From an uncultured Thermomicrobiales bacterium (GTDB lineage: Bacteria > Chloroflexota > Chloroflexia > Thermomicrobiales > UBA6265), in contig CADCWJ010000474.1 of NCBI GenBank assembly GCA_902806365.1, positions 1 through 11,774 on the forward strand: a stretch of DNA of 11,774 bases, given 5' to 3'. This document shows positions 6,371-11,774 of this stretch, piece by piece (the first letter of the stretch is position 1; each line of letters begins with the position of its first letter). The notes beneath the pieces are model-generated. The model was not told the DNA's origin and did no database searches. It was given only the letters and a program-made list of their open reading frames with translations. The position numbers and the translations under genes are program-made.

Positions 6371-7366
6371 ATGCGGTACTACCTGCGGAAAACGACCGTC
6401 TTCCTGCTGACCTGCTGGGCGGCGGTGACCCTGAACTTCATCATCCCCCGGGTTCAGGGCGGCGACCCGGGGGCCGCGATCGTGCGCCGCCTTCAGGGGC
6501 AAAACCAGGCGATCGATCCGCGCCAGGTGGAGGCGATCCGGCTGCTGCTCGGCGTTCCCGACGACCCGCTGTGGCGACAGTACCTCGACTACCTCCAGTC
6601 CATCCTCCAGGGGAATTTCGGCATTTCCTATAGCTATCTGCCCTATACCGTGGTCCACATGATCGGCGAAACGCTGCCCTGGACGTTGCTCCTGGCCGGT
6701 ATCACCCAGGTTCTCTCCTTCATCATCGGCACGCTGATCGGCGCCTGGGCCGCCTACCGGCGCAATGGTCCGTTCGATTCGGTGGTGACGACGAGCTCTA
6801 CGTTCATCGGCGCCCTGCCGTCGTTCTGGCTTGCGCTGCTGTTCATCTACTTCTTCTCCTTCCAGCTCGGATGGCTGCCGGACGGCGGCGCCTTCAGTGG
6901 AGATGTCACCTCCGGCTGGAACTGGGCGTACATCCAGGATGTCGCCAAACACGCCATCCTGCCCGCCAGCGCCCTGATGTTCTTCGGCACGATCGGTCCG
7001 ATCTTCGGCATGCGCAACACGATGGTCCAGACCCTCGGCGAGGAGTACATCCGGCTCGCCAGGGCGAAGGGGCTCTCCCCGGCCCGGATCGCCCTGAGCT
7101 ACGGCGCGCGCAACGCGATCCTGCCCAACGTGACCGGCTTCGCGATGGGGCTGGGCACGCTGTTCGGTGGATCGCTCTTCATCGAGACCATCTTCAGCTA
7201 CCCCGGAACGGGTCGCCTGATGATCGACGCCCTGCAGAATCGCGATTATCCACTGATGCAGACCATCTTCCTGCTGACCACGATCGGGGTCCTGACCGCG
7301 AACTTCATCGTCGACATGCTCTATCCGGTGTTCGATCCCCGGGTACGCGGGGGAGAGGCAAGCTGA
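6371..7366 (+). CDS. ABC transporter permease, DppB/OppB type
   Basis: A 331-residue inner-membrane subunit that forms half of the translocation pathway. The N-terminal membrane helix (about 8-26) is followed by an extracytoplasmic region to about 100. Further hydrophobic segments lie near 103-128, 143-166, 195-214, 252-276 and 296-319. The cytoplasmic coupling EAA-like loop is EEYIRLARAKGLSPARIAL (224-242) with the NAILP ending at 248-252, typical of the first permease of the family. An AAGGA at 6357-6361, nine bases before the ATG, supports the start. The gene lies 111 bp after the binding-protein gene, separated by the stem-loop, and its stop overlaps the next start by one base, so the two permeases are probably translationally coupled and act as a heterodimer. 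Confidence 0.93.
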   Translation: MRYYLRKTTVFLLTCWAAVTLNFIIPRVQGGDPGAAIVRRLQGQNQAIDPRQVEAIRLLLGVPDDPLWRQYLDYLQSILQGNFGISYSYLPYTVVHMIGETLPWTLLLAGITQVLSFIIGTLIGAWAAYRRNGPFDSVVTTSSTFIGALPSFWLALLFIYFFSFQLGWLPDGGAFSGDVTSGWNWAYIQDVAKHAILPASALMFFGTIGPIFGMRNTMVQTLGEEYIRLARAKGLSPARIALSYGARNAILPNVTGFAMGLGTLFGGSLFIETIFSYPGTGRLMIDALQNRDYPLMQTIFLLTTIGVLTANFIVDMLYPVFDPRVRGGEAS

Positions 7367-8310
7367 TGGTCATCAACGAGAGATCGGTAGTCGATGAAGA
7401 AGGTGCGATCCCCGACGCCCAGGCCAGGACGCTGGCCGAGGTCGAGGCCGAGACGTCCGGTGGAGTGCCGGTACCCGCCTGGCTGAAGATCATCTGGCAG
7501 AACAGGAAGGCGCGCTTCGGCCTCGTTGTGCTCGCCTTTTTCGTGCTGGTCGCCATCTTCGCGCCGCTGATCGCCCCGCACGACCCGCGCAACAACGACT
7601 TCGTCCCCTTCTCCCAGCCCAGCGGTACTCATTGGCTGGGCACGACCCAGGCGGGCGAGGATATCTTCTCCCAATTCGTCTACGCCACGCGTACCTCGCT
7701 GATCGTCGGGGTGCTCGCCGGCGGCCTGGCGACCATCATCGGCCTGATCGTCGGCATGGTCGCCGGGTACGCCGGCGGCGCGGTCGATGAGGTGCTCAAC
7801 TTCCTGATCAACCTCGCGCTGGTGATCCCGCTCCTGCCGCTGATGGTGGTGATCGCGGCCTACTCGCCGGTGAAGGGCCTGGTCACCGTGATCATCGTGA
7901 TCGGGATTACGAGCTGGGCGGGCGGTGCGCGCCTGAAGCGCTCCCAGATGATCTCGCTCAAGGAACGCGACTACATCACGGCCTCGCTCTTCGCCGGTGA
8001 CAGCATGTGGCGGATCGTCTTCAAGGAGATCATGCCGAACATGACCTCCCTGATCGTCGTCGGCTTCCTCGGCGCCGCGATCGGGGCGATCGGCGCCGAG
8101 TCCGGTCTCTCGTTCATCGGAGTCGGCGACCCGCTGACGATCAGTTGGGGCACGATGATGCTCTGGGCCAACAACTCCGGCGCCCTGCTCGGTGGCCAGT
8201 GGTGGTGGCTCTTTCCACCCGGCATCGCCCTCGCCGTGCTGATCACGGCGCTCGCCTTCGTCAATTTCGGCATCGACGCCATCAGCAACCCGCACCTGAG
8301 GGAGGAATAG
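7366..8310 (+). CDS. ABC transporter permease, DppC/OppC type
   Basis: A 314-residue partner permease. A cytoplasmic N-terminal stretch of about 40 residues leads into the DppC-type segment WQNRKARFGLVVLAFFVLVA (44-63) and the APLIAPHDP turn (66-74). Other hydrophobic segments lie near 108-136, 147-165, 170-187, 228-246 and 283-303. The EAA-like coupling loop is LKERDYITASLFAGDSMWR (198-216), and the ESGLSFIGVGDP motif is at 245-256. The start is the ATG that overlaps the preceding TGA (TGATG), with a GGGGGAGAGG purine run just upstream. The reading frame is open for another 165 codons upstream, but that part only shadows the first permease gene. The stop lies four bases before the ATPase gene, whose GGAGGA ribosome binding site lies inside the end of this gene. 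Confidence 0.93.
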   Translation: MVINERSVVDEEGAIPDAQARTLAEVEAETSGGVPVPAWLKIIWQNRKARFGLVVLAFFVLVAIFAPLIAPHDPRNNDFVPFSQPSGTHWLGTTQAGEDIFSQFVYATRTSLIVGVLAGGLATIIGLIVGMVAGYAGGAVDEVLNFLINLALVIPLLPLMVVIAAYSPVKGLVTVIIVIGITSWAGGARLKRSQMISLKERDYITASLFAGDSMWRIVFKEIMPNMTSLIVVGFLGAAIGAIGAESGLSFIGVGDPLTISWGTMMLWANNSGALLGGQWWWLFPPGIALAVLITALAFVNFGIDAISNPHLREE

Positions 8311-8314
8311 GCCG

Positions 8315-9997
8315 ATGGCGATCCTCGAGATCTCCGACTTCGACGTCACCTATGTCACCCGGAGCCGCCCACCATTCCAGGCAGTCAAGAACGCAAATCT
8401 GACGATCGGCGAGGTCGAGATCGTCGGCCTCGTCGGTGAGTCCGGGAGCGGCAAGTCGACCCTGGGCAACGCCGCGATCCGCCTCCTCGACCCACCGGGG
8501 ACGATTACCCGCGGCAAGACGGTGTTCATGGGCAAGGACATCACCCGGATGACCGAGCAGCAGCTCCGGGCGATGCGCTGGAGAGAGCTGGCGACGGTGT
8601 TCCAGAGCTCGATGAACTCGCTCAACCCGGTGATCAACATCGAGAAGCAGTTTCTCGACACGATCCAGGCCCATTCCAACCAGTCCGACGCGCAGGCCCG
8701 GCGCCGGGCCGAGGAGGTCCTGGAAGTCGTCAACATCGAGCCGTCGTACCTGAAGTTCTTCCCGCACGAGCTTTCCGGCGGCATGAAGCAGCGCGTCGCG
8801 CTGGCCCTCTCGCTCGTGCTGGAGCCGAAGTTCCTGCTTCTCGATGAGCCGACGACCGGTCTCGACGTCGTCGTCCAGCAGACGATTCTCGACAATCTCA
8901 AGGCCGCCCAGCGTCACTACCAGTTCGCGGTGCTGATGATCAGCCACGATCTCGGCGCGATCATGGAGATCGCCGACCGCGTGGTTGTAATGTTCAATGG
9001 CGAACTGATCGACGACCAGCCGGCCCAACAGCTCCTGCAATCACCGAAGCATCCCTACTCGAAGCTGCTGCTCGACTCCTACAAGTTGCTCTGGGTCACG
9101 CCCGATGAGCTCGATCCCAACGCCGGGACGAAGAAGATCGGCGACGTCTCCGCCGCGGGAAAAGTCGTTCCACCGGACCGGTCGCAATCGGTCGTGCTTG
9201 CCGTCAGGAACCTGAACAAGACGTTCAAGCGCCGGCGTGGATTCACGACGTCGACGGTGGACGCAGTCAGGGATGTCTCGTTCGATCTCGAACGGGGCCG
9301 GATCACGGCGCTGGTCGGTCAGTCCGGCTCTGGCAAGAGCACTATCGCGCGGCTCATCACCGGGGTCGAGCACCCGACAAGCGGCTCGATCCGGTTTGGC
9401 ACCACTGATGTCGCCACGCTTCGCGGAAAGTCCCTGAAGGAGTACCGGGCGCACATCCAGATGGTCTTCCAGGATCCGTACTCGGCGCTCAACCCGGCGC
9501 ACACGATCATTCATTCGCTGATGCGGCCCTTGCGGAACTACAAGGGGATGAACGAGAAACAGGCACGCACGCGGGCGATCGAGATGCTGGAGCAGGTCGG
9601 GCTTACCCCCGCCTCGCGATTCATGGACAAGAACCCGCACCAGCTCTCCGGCGGGCAGCGGCAACGCGTGGTCGTCGCCCGTGCCCTCGCGCCCGATCCC
9701 GAGATCATCATCGCCGACGAGCCGACGTCGATGCTCGATGTCTCGATCCGGGCCGAGATCCTCGAAGTTCTGAACCGGCTGGTGCGCGACACGGACATCG
9801 CGATGCTCTTCGTCACGCACGACCTGCTCAGCGCCCGCCTGCTGGCGGACGAGATCATGGTGCTGAACAAGGGGCGGGTGGTCGAGAGCGGCAAGGCGGA
9901 GGAGATCATCGCCAACCCGCAGGATCCCTACACCCAGCTCCTGCTCAGCTCGATCCCGAACCCGTTCGTGGAGCTTGGCACGACCGCCGCCGACTGA
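8315..9997 (+). CDS. Fused double ABC ATPase of a Dpp/Opp-type transporter (DppD-DppF in one chain)
   Basis: A 560-residue protein carrying both nucleotide-binding domains that drive the two permeases. Domain 1 has Walker A GESGSGKST (41-49), Q-loop Q97, signature LSGGMKQR (153-160), Walker B LLLDEP (174-179) and H-loop H211. Domain 2 has Walker A GQSGSGKST (335-343), Q-loop Q386, signature LSGGQRQR (444-451), Walker B with D468 and E469, and H502. All catalytic elements are intact in both halves. The linker, about 255-295, is short, and I see no cysteine anywhere in the chain. The Cys-rich C-terminal tail that many separate OppD/DppD ATPases carry is therefore absent. GGAGGA at 8301-8306, eight bases before the ATG, supports the start. 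It is the last gene of the transporter operon. Fused forms are a known variant of this family. Confidence 0.93.
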   Translation: MAILEISDFDVTYVTRSRPPFQAVKNANLTIGEVEIVGLVGESGSGKSTLGNAAIRLLDPPGTITRGKTVFMGKDITRMTEQQLRAMRWRELATVFQSSMNSLNPVINIEKQFLDTIQAHSNQSDAQARRRAEEVLEVVNIEPSYLKFFPHELSGGMKQRVALALSLVLEPKFLLLDEPTTGLDVVVQQTILDNLKAAQRHYQFAVLMISHDLGAIMEIADRVVVMFNGELIDDQPAQQLLQSPKHPYSKLLLDSYKLLWVTPDELDPNAGTKKIGDVSAAGKVVPPDRSQSVVLAVRNLNKTFKRRRGFTTSTVDAVRDVSFDLERGRITALVGQSGSGKSTIARLITGVEHPTSGSIRFGTTDVATLRGKSLKEYRAHIQMVFQDPYSALNPAHTIIHSLMRPLRNYKGMNEKQARTRAIEMLEQVGLTPASRFMDKNPHQLSGGQRQRVVVARALAPDPEIIIADEPTSMLDVSIRAEILEVLNRLVRDTDIAMLFVTHDLLSARLLADEIMVLNKGRVVESGKAEEIIANPQDPYTQLLLSSIPNPFVELGTTAAD

Positions 9998-10038
9998 CCC
10001 CGCGCTGGTCGCGCCACCGCGCACCTGCACCGACGGCA

Positions 10039-10121
10039 ACTTCGGCGTCATCACACGCCGACCGGCTCCGCGCCAACCGTGTCAGCACCCACGACCACTT
10101 CGGCATCATCGAACGCCGGCA
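10039..10121 (+). repeat. Two imperfect direct repeats with hairpin potential
   Basis: ACTTCGGCGTCATC (10039-10052) and ACTTCGGCATCATC (10097-10110) differ at one base, and each is followed by an ACGCCG-containing segment. In the first copy TCGGCGT (10042-10048) pairs perfectly with ACGCCGA (10055-10061) around a six-base loop. In the second the stem is imperfect. The first lies 42 bp after the ATPase stop and might act as a weak transcript end, but no T-run follows. Confidence 0.45.
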
Positions 10122-10124
10122 TGC

Positions 10125-10149
10125 GTAGGGGAGGCCCCCGTGGCCTCCC
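10125..10149 (+). repeat. GTAGGGG-type hairpin repeat, copy 2
   Basis: The unit starts GTAGGGG. The arms GGGAGGCC (10129-10136) and GGCCTCCC (10142-10149) pair perfectly around a five-base loop. It is the same design as copy 1 but with the stem triplet AGG/CCT in place of CTG/CAG. Confidence 0.7.
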
Positions 10150-10218
10150 GCGGCGGACACCAGACGTCCCGTGCGCAGACGAGCGGCGGGTGTTCCGAGG
10201 CGATTTGGTCCAATCCAC

Positions 10219-10243
10219 GGGACACCACAGGGGTGTCCCCTAC
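10219..10243 (-). repeat. GTAGGGG-type hairpin repeat, copy 3 (inverted)
   Basis: Read on the minus strand it begins GTAGGGG at 10243. The arms GGGACACC (10219-10226) and GGTGTCCC (10232-10239) pair perfectly around a five-base loop. It faces copy 2, so the two bracket a 119-bp block (10125-10243) like the inverted ends of a miniature element. The stem triplet is ACA/TGT. Confidence 0.7.
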
Positions 10244-10399
10244 GGAGCCGGGAACGGGATGCATTCATAGAAGGCCCCTGTAAGCGGCATCGGTGAGCGG
10301 CACGGGCCCGGAGCGTGGCGTCGGCGCGATCGGTGATACTGGCGGGAATGATTCGGGCCGGCTGTGCCCGGTCCCTGCCGGGCTTGTCCTGATTCACGA

Positions 10400-10408
10400 G
10401 AGGTGATC
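10400..10408 (+). promoter_or_regulatory. Strong Shine-Dalgarno that supports a TTG start
   Basis: GAGGTGATC matches the complement of the conserved 16S rRNA 3' end (GATCACCTC) over nine bases. The GAGGTG core lies seven bases before the TTG at 10413. No ATG or GTG in the right frame is near, so this strong site makes the rare TTG the likely start. Confidence 0.65.
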
Positions 10409-10412
10409 GCGT

Positions 10413-11411
10413 TTGCCAGCAGCCATTCGCGCGGTGCCACTCCCAGTCGCGCCCGATTTCGAGCGGGCGCGGGAGATTATCGGCGAGCACCTGCCGCCGA
10501 CGCCGCTGATAACCTCCTCCGTCGCGGGCAGCGAGGTCTTGCTCAAGCTCGAAACGTTTCAGCCGACCGGCTCCTTCAAGGTGCGTGGGGCGATCGCGGC
10601 GATGTCCGCGCTCCCCCCGGGAAGCCGGGTCGTGACCGCCTCGGCTGGAAATCACGCACTTGGGATCGCCTGGGCTTCTGTCCGGCTTGGCGTGCCGACC
10701 ACGGTCGTGATCGCCGAGACGGCATCCCCGGCCAAGCGTTCGGCGCTCGAAGCGCTGCCCGTCGAGCTGATCGTGCACGGGCCGGACTACGACGGCGCCG
10801 AAGCGTACGGCCTGCTCCTGGCCGCCGATCCCGAGCGACGGGCCACCTACGTCTCGCCCTACAACGACCCGCATGTGATTGCCGGACACGCAACGATCCT
10901 CGACGAGATTCTGGCGCAGCGGGCGTCCGACCGGCCGTTGACCGTGATCGTGCCGGGTGGGGGTGGCGGCCTCCTCGCTGGAGTCGCCCTCCGCGCCGCG
11001 ACGCTGGCGACCCCGCACCGCCCGATCGCGATCTACGGAGTGGAATCCGCGCAATCGACCGGGCTCTCGACCTCGGTTCGCGCGGGTACGTGGACGGCGG
11101 TCGAGATCGGCCGGACAGTCGCCGATGGCCTTGCCGGGAACCTGGAACCGGGATCGATCACCGTCGAACTCCTTAAGGGACGGGTCGCCGGGTTCGTGAC
11201 CGTTTCCGACGAGCAGATCGGTGACACGATCCGGACCCTGGCGCAGGGTCACGGTCTGGTCGCGGAGGGCGGCGGGGCGGCGTCACTGGCCGCAATCCGC
11301 TCCGGCGCGATCCCTGATGTGGAGGGCGATCTCGTCGCAATCGTCTCCGGACGCAACATCGCGCTGCCGGTTCTGGCGGCTATTCTGAGCGGGCAGACCG
11401 CGAATTCGTGA
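10413..11411 (+). CDS. PLP-dependent threonine/serine dehydratase-like enzyme (fold type II)
   Basis: A 332-residue cytoplasmic enzyme of the threonine/serine dehydratase group, which removes ammonia from hydroxy-amino acids to give 2-oxo acids. The PLP lysine is K56 in PTGSFKVRGA (51-60). SAGNHALG (77-84) binds the substrate carboxylate, PGGGGGLLAG (181-190) is the phosphate-binding glycine loop, EGGGAAS (285-291) matches the conserved Glu-Gly-Ala region, and VSGRNI (311-316) is the final cofactor-contacting motif, usually SGGN. There is no C-terminal ACT regulatory domain, so it resembles short catabolic forms rather than long biosynthetic IlvA. Exact substrate (threonine, serine or 3-hydroxyaspartate) is not determined. 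The start is TTG with an excellent ribosome binding site. The 415-bp gap and repeats separate it from the transporter operon, so a functional link is not suggested. Confidence 0.88.
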   Translation: MPAAIRAVPLPVAPDFERAREIIGEHLPPTPLITSSVAGSEVLLKLETFQPTGSFKVRGAIAAMSALPPGSRVVTASAGNHALGIAWASVRLGVPTTVVIAETASPAKRSALEALPVELIVHGPDYDGAEAYGLLLAADPERRATYVSPYNDPHVIAGHATILDEILAQRASDRPLTVIVPGGGGGLLAGVALRAATLATPHRPIAIYGVESAQSTGLSTSVRAGTWTAVEIGRTVADGLAGNLEPGSITVELLKGRVAGFVTVSDEQIGDTIRTLAQGHGLVAEGGGAASLAAIRSGAIPDVEGDLVAIVSGRNIALPVLAAILSGQTANS

Positions 11412-11557
11412 CGGTCTCCGTGCAGCGATGCACACCTCGCAGGCCCGGATCGGCTATACACGGGAGATGGACTGAGCGAGAGCTCTTTCCTTGGGCCGGG
11501 AGGTTCATGGAACGCCGCGTCGCGCGCGGCGGCGCGCAGGCAATGAGGGCAGAGGCG

Positions 11558-11774
11558 ATGAACCGGATACCGGCAGCGAGGAAACGTGGTCACCGGGAAT
11601 TGTGGATCGTCGGGCTGCTCGTGTTGCCACTCGTCGTGGCGGGGTTCGTGCTAGCGGGGATGGGCGTGCTCGTGAACCCGCCGCCCACCTCGGTCCCGGC
11701 GGCCACACCCCCTTCCCCCGTCGCCACGCCCGTCTCCGGGGCAACACCCGCACCGGGCGCCCATCGCTTCATCA
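11558..11774 (+). CDS. Membrane-anchored protein with Pro/Thr-rich linker, 5' part (runs off the right edge)
   Basis: An open frame gives at least 72 residues before the window ends. A basic N-terminus (RKRGHRE, 8-14) precedes one hydrophobic helix (about 15-39), then a Pro/Thr/Ser/Ala-rich stretch with repeated TP steps (41-67). This is the layout of a signal anchor with the main domain outside the cytoplasm; that domain is not in the window, so the function is unknown. GAGGG at 11545-11549, eight bases before the ATG at 11558, supports this start. An in-frame ATG at 11507 has GGGAGG only three bases upstream and would add 17 Arg/Ala-rich residues; it cannot be excluded. It lies 146 bp after the dehydratase stop on the same strand. 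No clear terminator or full promoter is visible between them. Confidence 0.7.
   Translation, partial: MNRIPAARKRGHRELWIVGLLVLPLVVAGFVLAGMGVLVNPPPTSVPAATPPSPVATPVSGATPAPGAHRFI

Larger units (their letters stand above)
9998..10412. other. 415-bp intergenic gap with a repeat island
   Basis: No convincing gene lies here. It holds a pair of imperfect direct repeats (10039-10063 and 10097-10121), two facing copies of the GTAGGGG-type hairpin (10125-10149 and 10219-10243), about 155 bp without a clear signal, and the ribosome binding site of the next gene at its end. No canonical terminator with a T-run follows the transporter operon. Small open frames in the gap lack start signals and cross the repeats. 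Confidence 0.6.

Noticed and set aside
3011..6952. Very long minus-strand open frames (480 and 830 codons) opposite the repressor and binding-protein genes
   Set aside because: They mirror the codon bias of the real plus-strand genes, cross gene boundaries and the intra-operon hairpin, and show no recognisable domain.
6871..7365. Upstream extension of the second permease frame by 165 codons
   Set aside because: It overlaps the first permease gene in another frame and has a low-complexity Arg-rich composition. The overlapping TGATG with a purine run marks the true start.
2931..10243. Possible CRISPR array made of the repeated hairpins
   Set aside because: The copies are far apart, in mixed orientation, and without regular spacers or cas genes.
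10079..10283. Small open frames in the gap after the transporter operon
   Set aside because: They run through the hairpin repeats and have no start signals or protein-like features.
10367..10382. Short hairpin (five-pair stem CCCGG/CCGGG) before the dehydratase gene as a riboswitch or attenuator
   Set aside because: The stem is too short for this GC content, and no T-run or larger alternative fold is apparent.
11455..11460. TATACA as a -10 box for the right-edge gene
   Set aside because: No acceptable -35 box lies 16-18 bases upstream, so it is not reported as a promoter.

Overview
The window is high-GC bacterial DNA (roughly two thirds G+C by eye). The coding style, the dispersed GTAGGGG-type hairpin repeats and the Tat-like exported solute-binding protein resemble Chloroflexota of the class Thermomicrobia (Sphaerobacter/Thermomicrobium relatives). 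That placement is inference from general resemblance, because no rRNA or marker gene is present.

The core (473-9997) is a carbohydrate-uptake locus of ordinary gene families in a neat arrangement. On the minus strand lies a cytoplasmic family 35 glycoside hydrolase (473-2887). Divergently, on the plus strand, come a LacI-family repressor (3308-4420), a family 5 solute-binding protein (4481-6259), two Dpp/Opp-type permeases (6371-7366 and 7366-8310, overlapping by one base) and one polypeptide carrying both ABC ATPase domains (8315-9997). A perfect 12-bp palindrome with a CG centre, typical of LacI-family operators, sits just upstream of the repressor gene between two predicted divergent promoters. 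It could therefore control both arms. The simplest reading is that the binding protein and transporter import an oligosaccharide, the GH35 enzyme trims it inside the cell, and the repressor senses the sugar. The exact sugar (a beta-galactoside, or possibly a glucosamine oligomer) cannot be fixed from sequence alone.

The flanks are separate units. At the left edge is the 5' part of an unrecognised minus-strand gene (1-261) with a near-consensus promoter of its own. To the right of the transporter, after a 415-bp gap, is a PLP-dependent threonine/serine dehydratase-like gene with a TTG start (10413-11411). The right edge cuts the start of a single-pass membrane protein with a Pro/Thr-rich linker (from 11558).

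Non-coding DNA is rich in structure. There are repeat islands at 2931-3154 and 10039-10243. They contain three copies of one hairpin family whose stems differ by compensating base changes, a 146-bp element with short inverted ends, and a pair of imperfect direct repeats. A 16-bp stem-loop separates the binding-protein gene from the permease genes and may set their expression ratio. I found no CRISPR array, tRNA, rRNA, transposase or phage gene, and no clear sign of a wholly new system. The most informative points are the operator architecture, the covarying hairpin family and the GH35 enzyme's substrate.
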